Part shown: one piece after another, positions 23,727 to 31,787 of the stretch
Layout of the letters: every line of letters starts with the position of its first letter
How positions within the stretch are numbered: position 1 is the first letter of the stretch
Origin: a virus
Length of the DNA: 64,000 nt
Direction: 5' to 3' (one strand)
IMG/VR virus record: IMGVR_UViG_3300022910_000005
Span: 16,685-80,684 of that record
Position numbers and translations under genes: made by a program
Notes under the pieces: generated by a model
Databases searched by the model: none
What the model saw: the letters and a program-made list of their open reading frames with translations, nothing else
Told to the model about the DNA's origin: nothing

Positions 23727-24305
23727 TTACTGCGGGGGTACGACAGTTTCGGTGGCGTTCTCCTGGATCAGGCAGCCGTCGATGTACGCGGTCGGCCTGC
23801 CGTTGCCGTCCACCGACCACGGGTCGGTGTCACTGTGGCGGTGTCCAACCCGAGACTCCATCGGCGCGCCTACGGCCACCTCGGGAGTAGTCACGACGAC
23901 CGGCACGGCCGAGTCGCCTTCGGTGGCAGCCAGGAACTTGTCGATCTTCACGTCGCTGGCGATCGGGCCGAGCGTGCCGAGCCGCCGCGCGTCCACGTCC
24001 TGAATCTTCTTGAACAGCAGACGGAAAGCGTCGCCCCGGTTGCCGGTGATGTGTTCCACCACGCCGAGCGCGGTGATCGCCCAGTCGAGCGACTCCTCCT
24101 GAACGTCGAGGATGTTCGCCGTCACGCCCTTGCGGGGGTTCTGGCCGGACATGCCGATGATCTCGGCCGCCGCTTCGCCCCGCTCCTCATGGATCTTCAG
24201 GAACCGCGTCAGCAACTGCTCCAGCGGCGTCTTGTCCGCGTTGTGGTCGTCGATCCATTTGCTCAGGGCCGTCAGCCGGGACTGCGCCTCGTCGAAATTC
24301 GTCAC
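23727..24305 (-). CDS. MazG-like nucleotide pyrophosphohydrolase, 192 aa
   Basis: The N-terminal 100 residues match the MazG-like all-alpha fold: E40-E41-x-x-E44 and E71-x-x-D74 with NPRKG between, the metal site that hydrolyses NTPs or dNTPs to monophosphates. Phage MazG proteins may lower alarmone or modified nucleotide levels. The C-terminal 90 residues are extended and low in structure, not part of the fold. GTG 24305 overlaps the upstream nuclease stop. Confidence 0.75.
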   Translation of the reverse strand: MTNFDEAQSRLTALSKWIDDHNADKTPLEQLLTRFLKIHEERGEAAAEIIGMSGQNPRKGVTANILDVQEESLDWAITALGVVEHITGNRGDAFRLLFKKIQDVDARRLGTLGPIASDVKIDKFLAATEGDSAVPVVVTTPEVAVGAPMESRVGHRHSDTDPWSVDGNGRPTAYIDGCLIQENATETVVPPQ

Positions 24306-25486
24306 GCCGTGATCTCCTTCGGTGCGTTGATGACGGCCAGGCGAGCCGAGGCGTGCGCGATGAGCGCCGGGCTCCAATGGTCGCCGGGGTACTGGTGCCA
24401 GAGCGCTTCCAGTTCCGCCTGGCTGCCGGTCTGGTCGATGATCCGCCACAGGTTCGGGACGGCCGTGAACTGGACCATCCAGTCGTTTTCCCGCTGGTGG
24501 TCACGGATCAGGGGGATCAGCGACACGGCGCGGAAGATGCCCCGCGCGATGTCCACCCAGCGCAACGTCGCTTCGCCTTCGCCTTCCGGCGGGATCGAGA
24601 TGACGATCCCCCGGTGCGGGCAGACGTCCGGCAGGTCGTACCGGTCGGCTCCCTTGCCGTCAGGCCACGGAACGTACAACTTGGACCGGCTATAGATGCC
24701 CAACTGAATGCCGGTCTTTCGCTGGGCGTGGATCAGTCCGGTCAGGCTGGACGTCTTCAGGTCGGCGATGTAGTTGCGCCGCCCGCAGATGTCGCACGGC
24801 AGGTACTCGAACAGCCGGTCGAACGTCCCGGCCAGGTGGATCATGATCGGGTTGCCCTGGTCGTCGTACATCGGCTGGCCGAACTGATCGAGCCGCTGCG
24901 CGTCGAGCGCCACGAAGCATTCCACGCCCGGCTGGCCGGTCGGCAGGTCGACGATCTTCAGGTACTTCGTCAGTCGCACCCACTCCGTGAGGACGTACTC
25001 GTACTCCTCGATCGGCGTGAAAGGGATTCCCAGGTCGTAGTTCTCGGTCATCGTATGCTTCATGGTGCCGAGCCGGTCAGCGTCGAACACCAGGCGCAGA
25101 GCCTTGTCGTTGACCTTGTCGTGGCCGTCCTTATCGACATCAGGCCCGGCCAGGACGGACCGCTCCGCCCGCAGCGTCACACCCTGCTGGCCGGTGTCGA
25201 AGTAGCCGGACACCGTCTTGCGCGTCTTCCAGGCCGCCAGCCGCTCGCTGTTGTCGCCCGGTTCGCCCCAGCCGGACGGGCGACCGTAGTACTTCATCTT
25301 CTTCCCGTCCGGCAGCCACAGTTTCGGGCTGCCGTTCCCGCCGTGGCGCGGGATCAGGTCTTCAGTCCGCAGCGGCCGGTCCGGGTCCTCGCGGTCGGCC
25401 GGGTCCAGCAGCGCGGGGATGCCCTTGCTGCTGATCTTCTTCTTGGCGTACGGGTCATACAGTTCGTCGTCCGGATCGTTGCTCAT
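24302..25486 (-). CDS. Cas4/RecB-like PD-(D/E)XK nuclease, 394 aa
   Basis: The centre carries the RecB-type active-site pattern: AGTFDRLFEYL, then IADLKTSS (D242, K244) and IQLGIYSRSKLY. Before it, CDICGRRN gives a CxxC, not a full Cas4 iron-sulphur set. The first 60 residues are acidic and extended and share DELYDPYA with the protein at 20297. Probably a phage exonuclease for recombination or processing of replicating DNA. The C-terminal 100 residues are helical. ATG start. Confidence 0.75.
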   Translation of the reverse strand: MSNDPDDELYDPYAKKKISSKGIPALLDPADREDPDRPLRTEDLIPRHGGNGSPKLWLPDGKKMKYYGRPSGWGEPGDNSERLAAWKTRKTVSGYFDTGQQGVTLRAERSVLAGPDVDKDGHDKVNDKALRLVFDADRLGTMKHTMTENYDLGIPFTPIEEYEYVLTEWVRLTKYLKIVDLPTGQPGVECFVALDAQRLDQFGQPMYDDQGNPIMIHLAGTFDRLFEYLPCDICGRRNYIADLKTSSLTGLIHAQRKTGIQLGIYSRSKLYVPWPDGKGADRYDLPDVCPHRGIVISIPPEGEGEATLRWVDIARGIFRAVSLIPLIRDHQRENDWMVQFTAVPNLWRIIDQTGSQAELEALWHQYPGDHWSPALIAHASARLAVINAPKEITA

Positions 25487-25516
25487 AGGCCAAGTCTCCC
25501 AGTGGGGTACGACATT

Positions 25517-25810
25517 TCAGAGAGGCTTCGGTTCCGTCATACCGTTGATCGTCAGGGTCTCGCCCGGGTGGACTTCCTGATCCTGGCTGATGCGGTACAG
25601 CAGTTCGCCGTCCAGACCGAACACACCGGCACCGGTCCAGGGCCGGAGTCCGGAGACGAACGTCCATTGCGTCGGTCCGCCGACGTGCAGCACCTTGGTC
25701 TCCATCCAGTGCGGACGGTTGGACGGCCTGGTGAAGATCCGCACGCGGCACGGCTCGACGGCCACCGGCTCGTCCCCGACCATCGGCCGGACGTGCGCAA
25801 GGATGATCAT
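25517..25810 (-). CDS. Small beta protein, 97 aa
   Basis: ATG 25810 overlaps the upstream stop (ATGA). It reads MIILAHVRPMVGDEPVAVEPCRVRIFTRP then TKVLHVGGPTQWTFVSG, GVFGLDGELLYRIS and VHPGETLTING, alternating strands and turns. Function unknown. Confidence 0.65.
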   Translation of the reverse strand: MIILAHVRPMVGDEPVAVEPCRVRIFTRPSNRPHWMETKVLHVGGPTQWTFVSGLRPWTGAGVFGLDGELLYRISQDQEVHPGETLTINGMTEPKPL

Positions 25811-26118
25811 TGGCGAGCCTTCAGGTCGATCCTGACGGGCGACTTCGCGAGGCCGACGGACGCCCAGTCCTCCTTGTTGATGGCCTGTCCGAGGCGGGCC
25901 TTCTTGAGGACGGCGTACATCGCCCGGTTCGCGGCGACCATCACGTTCCGCTCGGTGACGAAGCCTTCCAGCATGTCCGCGTTGATAATCAGGTCGGTCG
26001 GCTTGCCGTCCGGCCCCCACTCGATGCTCAACTGGTTGGTCTCGGTGTTGCGCCGGATGATCGGCACTGCGGCGGGGATCAGGTCCCCCAGGTCGATCTC
26101 AGGCATGTCGTTGCTCAC
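25807..26118 (-). CDS. Protein of unknown function, 103 aa
   Basis: GTG 26118 overlaps the stop of a microprotein (GTGA). The middle has strands NQLSIEWGPDGKPTDLIINADMLEGF and a helix NVMVAANRAMYAVLKKARL; the end is WASVGLAKSPVRIDLKAR. Cytosolic and unassigned. Confidence 0.65.
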   Translation of the reverse strand: MSNDMPEIDLGDLIPAAVPIIRRNTETNQLSIEWGPDGKPTDLIINADMLEGFVTERNVMVAANRAMYAVLKKARLGQAINKEDWASVGLAKSPVRIDLKARQ

Positions 26119-26237
26119 TTGCGGAACTCCTTGATGGTGGCCAGCACGATGGCCGCCACGACAACTGCCACCACTACGACGACTCCGATGACGAACAGGG
26201 CCTGAGCGGTGTAGGTCAGGAGCAGGCTCCAGGACAC
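26115..26237 (-). CDS. Single-span membrane microprotein, 40 aa
   Basis: GTG 26237 has GGAGG 5 bases upstream, and its stop overlaps the next GTG. The product is one very hydrophobic valine-rich helix (residues 5-33) with a short IKEFRK tail. First gene of the operon behind O6. Confidence 0.7.
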   Translation of the reverse strand: MSWSLLLTYTAQALFVIGVVVVVAVVVAAIVLATIKEFRK

Positions 26238-26257
26238 GTAATCCTCCCAACATAGAA

Positions 26258-26300
26258 AACCGGCTGTCACCTGCAAGAATATCGCAGGTGACAGCCGGTT
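26258..26300. terminator. Long perfect hairpin downstream of the primase
   Basis: 17-bp perfect arms (26258-26274 and 26284-26300) around a 9-base AT-rich loop. It lies 13 bases after the primase stop and probably ends that transcript. The loop holds the -10 (TATTCT) of the next promoter. Confidence 0.65.
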
Positions 26301-26317
26301 GTCAATTGGTTGTCAAT
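26276..26317 (-). promoter_or_regulatory. Promoter with operator O6
   Basis: Minus strand TTGACA (26305-26300), 18-base spacer, TATTCT (26281-26276). The half-site TTGTCAAT occurs twice in direct orientation (26299-26306 and 26310-26317), 11 bases apart, and reaches into the primase stop codon. Confidence 0.7.
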
Positions 26318-28877
26318 CCATCTCGTCCCGCTTGAACCGCAGGCCACGGAACACCCGGGCGCGCGCCGGGAGCGGCGGCTGGGCCGACGAGAACGTCACG
26401 TTGGGAGCCATCGGCGGCCGGGAGATGTCCGAGGAGGCCGTCCGCACCTGGCCCTCCGTCACCCCGGCCGAGCGGACCAGTTCATGCACCCGGAACCGGC
26501 CCAGGAACGTCTCGCTGCTCCACTTCGAGTGGTTCTGGGCTACCAGGAAGTTGACGAAGTCGGTGAACAGATCCTGCCGGGCGACCATGCCGTCTGGGTC
26601 CACCTCCAGCCGGTCCACGAAGTAGGCCATGATCCGGTCCGCCTCCATCTGCCAGCCCTTCACCGCCTCGGACACCTCCAGCGGCCGACGCTCCACCTCC
26701 ACCAGCATCGGGTCCGCGAAGTAACGCATCGCGCCCTCCACCAGCCAGGTGATGATCGCGTCATGCTGATCGTCGGTGTTGTCGCGGATGCGCCGCTTCA
26801 GCGTCGGATCGCCGACCCGGTCGTTCTCGGCCTCCGGCTTCTCCTTGAAGGTGTACGGGAAGTCCACCAGCAGCAGCCGACGCCATGTGCCCCAGTCCAC
26901 TTCGGCCACCGACGGCTTCGAGTTGGACGTCACGAACATGCTGTGGCTGGCCGGGAAGGTGATCGGGTTCTGGTGCAGCATCCGGGCCGTGATGTAGCCG
27001 GTGTCGGTGATCCGCTTGATCTCCTCCACCGAAAGCGCGTGCGACTCAGGCAGTTCCTCGATCAGCGCGAACCGAACGCCCCGCAGGCTGGCCCGGTCCG
27101 GCGTCGCTCCGGTGCCCTGGCCCTTGGAGATCAGCGTCGGCTGGGCCATGTGCGCGTAGTCGCCGAGCGCCGGGAAGACGCCCTCCGTGGTGTACGCGGA
27201 CTTTCCGTTGTTGCCGGTGCCGACCAGGAAGATCGCGTCCTTGGCGTTGTGGCCGGTGGCCGCCTGCCCCATCCGGATCTGCATGTAGTCGGCCTGCTCC
27301 GGCGGCAGGGCCATCAGCGCCTTGTCCCAGTCCGGATGCCGGAAGCCCTGCCGGTAGCGGCCGTTCGTGACCTTGGTGAAGTACAGGTCCGGGTCATGCT
27401 TGGAGAACTTGCCGGTCCGCAGGTCGACCACGAAGTTCGGCGTGTTCAGCAGTTCGGCGTGCGCGTCCAACTGCGCCGGGTCGGCGAACACGCCGTCGAT
27501 GATCGCCAGGGTGTTGCGGATCGCGTTCATCTTGGAACGGGCCTGGAACGAGCGGTACGCCTTGGCCAACTTCAGGTACTTGTCGTCCTCGGTCTTCTTG
27601 AACTTGTCGACCATCGCCCGGAACTGCTTGGTGTAGAAGCGGGCGATCATGTTGTCGATGGCGTCCTCAGAGACTGGTGCCCACCGGCAGCCGTCCCAGC
27701 GGTGCCAGCCGACGCCGTCGGCGTGCAGCACCCGGGTGCCCATCTTCTCGGCCAGGTGCTGCGCCTGCCCGACGTCCGTGGCCCAGTCGGACAGGGCCTG
27801 CGACTCCTTGTCCTCCGGCACCGGGGGAGCACCGAGCGGCTGTGTGCCCTCAGGAGCCTCCAGATCCTCAGGCGTGACCATCTGCTCGGGATCGGCCACG
27901 ATCGTCGCGTAGGCGGACGTCCCGGCGGCCTGGGCGGGCACCGCGACGGCGGCGCTCGCGGACTTCGTGGGAGCGCCAGGGTTGATCGGCTTCTCCCAGG
28001 CCCGCTTGTTGGCCATGCCGTCCTTCACTCCCCTGATGATCGTCGAGTTCATCGACGTCATGTCCGCGTTGCTGCGGAACGTCCAGCCAGCGATGGCGTC
28101 CAGCAGGCGGCCGATCACCTCGTCCTCGTCCAACTGCCCGGCCCCGACGTACTGCCCGCACCAGAAGGCGATCCGGCTGGCCGTCGCGTTCCCCTGCCCG
28201 TCCGGGGCCGCCTCCAACTGCCCGGCCAGGTCTTCGAGCCGGTCGAGCACCTCCTGCTCGGCCGCGATCGGGCCGGACTGCACCCGCTCCGGCCGCTGGA
28301 CGTCCTTGCACATCTCGATCAGGTGCTCCGGCAGGTACATGAACGGCATGTCCTTGAACAGCCGGTACTGGCCGGTGCGGGGAAGGCCGGTCTTCGGGCT
28401 GATCTCCGTCACGACGGACGGCGGGGCGATCACGTAACCGTTGCCCCGGGTGTCCACGTCCGGGCCGATGCCACGCCCGGCCGCCCGGCCGCTGGTGTTG
28501 CGCAACTGCATCCCTTCCGGCATCAGGTACCAGAAGTGCAGGCCGCCGGTCCAGGACTGGACGGTGTACGTGTCGACGAAGCCGTGCTCGCCGCAGATCT
28601 TCGCCCAGGTCTCGCCGCCGACCTTGCCCTTCTCCTGGTCGGTGTCCACGTCGACCATGTAGAGCCCGGACGCGGCGGCCGAGACGCCGACGTTGGCGTA
28701 GGTGGCGTCTCTCCACATCCGTTCGATGATCGCCGGGTCGCTGGTCGCTTCCAGGTGGCCGTTCGATCCGTTGAGCGGGGCCTTGCTACGCGGAGTGAGC
28801 GGGAAGACCTTCAACCCCCGGCCAGCCAGGTCCAGGGCGGCCTTCTTGGTGTCTCCAGCGTCAAGTTGATAGTTCAA
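26313..28877 (-). CDS. Primase-polymerase / SF3 helicase replication protein, 854 aa
   Basis: Likely replication initiator. The N-terminus (about 10-200) is a bifunctional primase-polymerase: GLYMVDVDTD (D76, D78), GGLHFWYLMP and PDVDTRGNGYVIAPPS. The C-terminus is a D5/P4-type superfamily 3 helicase: Walker A GTGNNGKS (553-560), Walker B FALIEEL, motif C MFVTSNSKP and the arginine in WRRLLLVDFP. Proteins of this plan unwind origin DNA and prime synthesis in phage P4 and many plasmids. The TTG start has GGAG 6 bases upstream. The repeat-rich gap just upstream is the natural candidate for its binding site. It could support autonomous replication. Confidence 0.85.
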   Translation of the reverse strand: MNYQLDAGDTKKAALDLAGRGLKVFPLTPRSKAPLNGSNGHLEATSDPAIIERMWRDATYANVGVSAAASGLYMVDVDTDQEKGKVGGETWAKICGEHGFVDTYTVQSWTGGLHFWYLMPEGMQLRNTSGRAAGRGIGPDVDTRGNGYVIAPPSVVTEISPKTGLPRTGQYRLFKDMPFMYLPEHLIEMCKDVQRPERVQSGPIAAEQEVLDRLEDLAGQLEAAPDGQGNATASRIAFWCGQYVGAGQLDEDEVIGRLLDAIAGWTFRSNADMTSMNSTIIRGVKDGMANKRAWEKPINPGAPTKSASAAVAVPAQAAGTSAYATIVADPEQMVTPEDLEAPEGTQPLGAPPVPEDKESQALSDWATDVGQAQHLAEKMGTRVLHADGVGWHRWDGCRWAPVSEDAIDNMIARFYTKQFRAMVDKFKKTEDDKYLKLAKAYRSFQARSKMNAIRNTLAIIDGVFADPAQLDAHAELLNTPNFVVDLRTGKFSKHDPDLYFTKVTNGRYRQGFRHPDWDKALMALPPEQADYMQIRMGQAATGHNAKDAIFLVGTGNNGKSAYTTEGVFPALGDYAHMAQPTLISKGQGTGATPDRASLRGVRFALIEELPESHALSVEEIKRITDTGYITARMLHQNPITFPASHSMFVTSNSKPSVAEVDWGTWRRLLLVDFPYTFKEKPEAENDRVGDPTLKRRIRDNTDDQHDAIITWLVEGAMRYFADPMLVEVERRPLEVSEAVKGWQMEADRIMAYFVDRLEVDPDGMVARQDLFTDFVNFLVAQNHSKWSSETFLGRFRVHELVRSAGVTEGQVRTASSDISRPPMAPNVTFSSAQPPLPARARVFRGLRFKRDEMD

Positions 28878-28879
28878 CG

Positions 28880-29165
28880 AGTTCTCCTTCGCGTGTCCGA
28901 TTTGATGCGATTCACTCGGTCACTCTCTGTGCCTGTCACAGGTGTCACAGCCAACTTATTGATTTTCTAGAGGATTTTGCCTCGCAGGGAACGAATCTAG
29001 AGCCTGTGACACCTGTGACAGTAGCCCATCCCTCCAGGTCAGAGCAACGGTGCCGATTCTCTTGTTGATCTTGATACGAACCCTGAGACGTATCACGGTG
29101 CGCGACCGGCGGGGCGGGCGTGCCACTGGCCGGGCTCTGCGTGTGACAGGCGTCGGTGAAGCGCT
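28880..29165. other. Probable replication origin / primase control region
   Basis: This 286-base gap is the largest non-coding stretch of the window. It holds an 18-bp perfect inverted repeat (28933-28950 and 29004-29021) whose arms each contain TGTCACAG twice, giving four iterons, two per direction. The 53 bases between are AT-richer and contain TCTAGA twice. The position next to an SF3 primase-helicase fits an origin. An alternative is a primase autoregulatory operator. The rest of the gap (29022-29165) shows no gene. Confidence 0.55.
28933..29021. repeat. Inverted iteron pair, 18-bp arms
   Basis: Left arm 28933-28950 and right arm 29004-29021 are exact reverse complements; each has TGTCACAG or its complement twice with a 1-base spacer. 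Confidence 0.85.
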
Positions 29166-29672
29166 TCACAAGGTGTCCAGCCGAAGGATGACCGGCGGCG
29201 TGGGGTGCGCTCGCCGTCCCATCCGGATCGTCTGCCAGGTGCCGGAGCGTCGCTGCCGGGGGTCGTCCTCCGCGCCGATCGGGAAGCCGACCAACTGGTT
29301 GCTGTTGTCGACGATCGACTGGTTGCGGTCCTTGTAGGTGCTGCCGGGCGGCATGTGGATCACCTGGACGGCGTGGCCGAACGGCAGCCACCATCGGTCG
29401 GTGAACGATTCGTTGGCGGGCACGATCACCAGGTGGTGGCGGCCGGGGAACTTCTCGGCGCAGTATTCGCCGACGATGGTGTCCAGTCCTCGGCAGGCTC
29501 CGGTCACGAAGCCGTGCGCGTACTCGCCGAGCCGGTCCAGGTGGCCGTACAGCCGGTCGACGGTACGTGCGTCGGGCGTGAAGCGGCTGCCGGTGAAGCC
29601 GAGGATCAGTTGTGGTCGGTCGGGTGCCGGACCGCTAGATGTAGTGTTCACTTCTTGACCGTACGCGGACAT
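29166..29672 (-). CDS. SLOG-domain (DprA/YpsA-like) protein, 168 aa
   Basis: Rossmann-type SLOG fold: ILGFTGSRFTPD (GSR loop), FVTGACRGLDTIVG, HHLVIVPAN, STYKDRNQSIVDNSNQLVGFP and a final RSGTWQTIRMGRRA, the typical order in which GSR, GAxxGxD and RN(xx)I residues bind a nucleotide or ADP-ribose-like ligand. SLOG proteins act in DNA uptake (DprA) or as sensors and effectors in defence. Here the gene sits by the putative origin. ATG 29672 with AAGGA upstream. Confidence 0.75.
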   Translation of the reverse strand: MSAYGQEVNTTSSGPAPDRPQLILGFTGSRFTPDARTVDRLYGHLDRLGEYAHGFVTGACRGLDTIVGEYCAEKFPGRHHLVIVPANESFTDRWWLPFGHAVQVIHMPPGSTYKDRNQSIVDNSNQLVGFPIGAEDDPRQRRSGTWQTIRMGRRAHPTPPVILRLDTL

Positions 29673-29696
29673 GCAGGTGTCCTTCCGGAGATAACG

Positions 29697-29727
29697 AGGC
29701 CCCCGCCACTGATGATGGCGGGGGCCT
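29697..29727. terminator. Hairpin terminator
   Basis: 12-bp perfect stem (29697-29708 with 29716-29727) and 7-base loop between two minus-strand genes. No clear T-run. Confidence 0.65.
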
Positions 29728-29740
29728 GACCTTACGCCGC

Positions 29741-29995
29741 TCAGACGACTGGCGCGTTCCGCTCCGGCTTGATGACGGCCAGAGCCCTCGCCACGGTCTC
29801 GTCGAACGTCTGCCCCTCGGGCAGCGCGGTCTCGTCGGCCGGGTCGAGCCCGAACAGCATGTTGATCCCGGCCCGCACGACCTCGGCCTTGCCCTCGATC
29901 GCCGGGTCGGCCGCGTCGGTCGCCTTGATCAGTTCGTGCTGAAGACCGGTCATCACCGAACCGAACTGGTCGGTGTACTTGCGCGCCTTACCCAC
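29741..29995 (-). CDS. Protein of unknown function, 84 aa
   Basis: GTG 29995 has AGGAGG 6 bases upstream. The product is mainly helical (GKARKYTDQFGSVMTGLQHELIK, KAEVVRAGINMLFGL, DETVARALAVIKPER). Transcribed leftward from the divergent O7 promoter region. No family recognised. Confidence 0.65.
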   Translation of the reverse strand: MGKARKYTDQFGSVMTGLQHELIKATDAADPAIEGKAEVVRAGINMLFGLDPADETALPEGQTFDETVARALAVIKPERNAPVV

Positions 29996-30021
29996 TCGGG
30001 CCTCCTGCTCATCGTGCTCTG

Positions 30022-30042
30022 AGCAGGGCCGGATGCCCTGCT
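30022..30042. repeat. Short hairpin in the divergent control region
   Basis: AGCAGGGC (30022-30029) and GCCCTGCT (30035-30042) form an 8-bp stem in the leftward leader. A further TGACAA half-site (30042-30047) follows, 22 bases from the next one. Confidence 0.5.
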
Positions 30043-30051
30043 GACAACGAG

Positions 30052-30099
30052 ATCTTATGGGACTTGTCATTCGATTGTCAACTGTGCAAGACTCCGTGC
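30052..30099. promoter_or_regulatory. Divergent promoters sharing operator O7
   Basis: Half-sites TTGTCA at 30064-30069 and 30075-30080. Rightward: TTGTCA, 18-base spacer, AAGACT (30088-30093), with ATG 30100 exactly 36 bases from the first -35 base (leaderless). Leftward: TTGACA (30081-30076), 18-base spacer, TAAGAT (30057-30052). One bound regulator would control both directions. Confidence 0.7.
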
Positions 30100-30405
30100 A
30101 TGACAACGCGACCTGAGCCTGCGCGGCTCGACACCGTCCGGGGCACCACTCGGCAGATCATCGGCCTGACCCGCAACCTCGGCAAGAAGGCCGTCGAGGA
30201 CATCGACCTCCAGCAGAAGGAGGCTGTCGTCGTCCTGGAGTCGGTCCGAGTGCTGATCGCTTCCTACGAGTCGCTGCTGGCCGTCTGTTCCGACAACGGC
30301 ATGGTTGGCCAGGTGCTCGCACCTGAGCAGGAGGACTACCGTGCGGCCAAGCACTACCTGCGCATCCTGGATGGGCTGTACGGCCCGAAGGCGGCGAACT
30401 CATGA
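30100..30405 (+). CDS. Helical protein of unknown function, 101 aa
   Basis: Start at ATG 30100, the predicted transcription start of the O7 rightward promoter; an in-frame TTG at 30064 is the -35 box itself. The product is all-helical (TRQIIGLTRNLGKKAVEDID, KEAVVVLESVRVLIASYESL, DYRAAKHYLRILDGLYG). No motif is recognised. First of a coupled run of seven plus-strand genes. Confidence 0.7.
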   Translation: MTTRPEPARLDTVRGTTRQIIGLTRNLGKKAVEDIDLQQKEAVVVLESVRVLIASYESLLAVCSDNGMVGQVLAPEQEDYRAAKHYLRILDGLYGPKAANS

Positions 30406-30593
30406 AGATGACCACCAACGGCAACTACGCGCACAAGCGCGGCCGGTGGACCGAGGTCGACCGGGTGAAGAACAAGAAGGACGGCATCGACTACCTGAAG
30501 TTCCAGTTGGGGTACATCGAGGGCCTTTCCGACGACCGGTACCTGGAGATCCTCAAGGAGACCGGCGTCACCGTCACATTCGAGGAGGACTGA
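30402..30593 (+). CDS. Small protein of unknown function, 63 aa
   Basis: ATGA overlap with its neighbour. The start is basic (NGNYAHKRGRWTEVDRVKNKKDG), the rest helical and acidic, ending in VTVTFEED. Coupled by TGATG to the next gene. Function unknown. Confidence 0.65.
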   Translation: MKMTTNGNYAHKRGRWTEVDRVKNKKDGIDYLKFQLGYIEGLSDDRYLEILKETGVTVTFEED

Positions 30594-30739
30594 TGGACCC
30601 GAACGCCTGCCTGAAGTACCTGCGCCAGGCCGTCGCTGACGGCGAGGCGGACCGTGCGCTCGAACTGCGCGAGGCCCTGCACCTGTGGGTCGCTCGTGGT
30701 GGTTTCGAGCCGGACGACCCGAACTGGCGCTCGGCATGA
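30593..30739 (+). CDS. Helical microprotein, 48 aa
   Basis: ATG 30593 in the previous stop; the end overlaps the next ATG. The sequence CLKYLRQAVADGEADRALEL then LHLWVARGGFEPDDPNW is of a type I recall from many actinophage small proteins. Two amphipathic helices and a Trp-rich end. Function unknown. Confidence 0.65.
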   Translation: MDPNACLKYLRQAVADGEADRALELREALHLWVARGGFEPDDPNWRSA

Positions 30740-30939
30740 GCGACACCTACAACCTCGGCTACCTGCCGACCGGCCGCAAGGCACACCTGTTCTACGGTTC
30801 GCTGGCCGGGTCCGCCGTCTGTGGGATCTTCAGCCCGAACGTCTGGATGGGCACCGGCAGCCAGGCCGAGTACGAACGGGCGAAAGCCCTGCCCCCATGC
30901 CGCCGCTGCGCGAACCTCGTTGCAGCGGGCCACATTTAA
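30736..30939 (+). CDS. Zinc-site small protein, 67 aa
   Basis: ATG 30736 overlaps the previous stop. It contains GYLPTGRKAHLFYG, SAVCGIFSPN and PPCRRCANLV: three cysteines and a histidine in the spacing of a short H-C-C-C zinc finger common in actinobacterial small proteins. Probable nucleic-acid or protein binder. Confidence 0.65.
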   Translation: MSDTYNLGYLPTGRKAHLFYGSLAGSAVCGIFSPNVWMGTGSQAEYERAKALPPCRRCANLVAAGHI

Positions 30940-30948
30940 GGAGAAGTG

Positions 30949-31323
30949 ATGGCAAGCAAGGACGTTCTGATGGTGCCCTGGTCGACGGGGCTGACCTACT
31001 CCGGCCAGAGGAACCTGCGCGTCGCCGCCGGGAGCCTCCTGGAGTACGCCCGGTACAACCCGGACTCCGGGTTCTCGGACGAGTCCGTCGCCTGGCGGCC
31101 GAACGAGGTCTTCTCCGGCTCGCTCCGGCTGGAGGACATGGAGCGCGGCCGGTCGGCCGCCCGGTTCATCTGGCGCTCGGACGACGGCCGGACGTATCCG
31201 ATGTTCATGTCCGGCCTGCTGGACCTGGTCAAGACGCACGGCATTCAGCCGGGCGGCCTCGTCCACACCCGCTGGACCGTCGCGAAGCGTGGCAGCAACT
31301 TCGGACTGGTGGTGGCGAAATGA
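30949..31323 (+). CDS. Protein of unknown function, 124 aa
   Basis: Start at ATG 30949 with AAGGAG 5 bases upstream; the GTG at 30946 is too close to that site. The sequence is mixed: VLMVPWSTGLTYSGQRNL, a central acidic region and a C-terminal strand block VHTRWTVAKRGSNFGLVV. Ends in ATGA overlap. Confidence 0.65.
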   Translation: MASKDVLMVPWSTGLTYSGQRNLRVAAGSLLEYARYNPDSGFSDESVAWRPNEVFSGSLRLEDMERGRSAARFIWRSDDGRTYPMFMSGLLDLVKTHGIQPGGLVHTRWTVAKRGSNFGLVVAK

Positions 31324-31787
31324 GCAACTGGAGGGACGTCCATCGGGGCTTCATCGTGAAGGACAAGACCGGCCAGGAGTGGCTGGTGCTGGAGCGCAAG
31401 CCCGGCCAGGTCTTCACGATCAGCGCGCCAGGTCGCAGCGAGTACACCGGCCCGTTCCAGGGTGAGGTGGAGATCGTGAGACGGCCCGCGCCGCAGTCCG
31501 ATCCGCGTGTCCAGGACGTCATTGCGCGCGGTCTGATCGCCACCAAGTTCGGTGGCGTTGAGATCGGTAAGCAGGGGAAGGACAAGACGCAGCCGTGGAT
31601 GACTCCGGTCGACTTCACGGACCCGGGCGCGATGCTGGCCCACCTGCGGATCTTCCACAACGGCATGAGCGACGACCCGACCCTGGCCGGGCTCGTCAAG
31701 TATCACGCCACGCTGCATCACCCGAAGCAGAAGGCGGCGGATCTGTATGAGCCGCACGTCCACACTCCCGACTTCGACGAGTTGTGA
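31320..31787 (+). CDS. Histidine-rich protein of unknown function, 155 aa
   Basis: The N-terminal 55 residues are a small beta domain (FIVKDKTGQEWLVLERKPGQVFTIS). The C-terminal half carries many histidines in helices (LAHLRIFHNG, LVKYHATLHHPKQKA, EPHVHTPDF), which suggests a metal site. No enzyme family is recognised. Coupled at both ends. Confidence 0.65.
   Translation: MSNWRDVHRGFIVKDKTGQEWLVLERKPGQVFTISAPGRSEYTGPFQGEVEIVRRPAPQSDPRVQDVIARGLIATKFGGVEIGKQGKDKTQPWMTPVDFTDPGAMLAHLRIFHNGMSDDPTLAGLVKYHATLHHPKQKAADLYEPHVHTPDFDEL

Noticed and set aside
26310-28970. 886-codon open frame opposite the primase gene
   Set aside because: Shadow frame; the minus-strand protein has all primase and SF3 helicase motifs.
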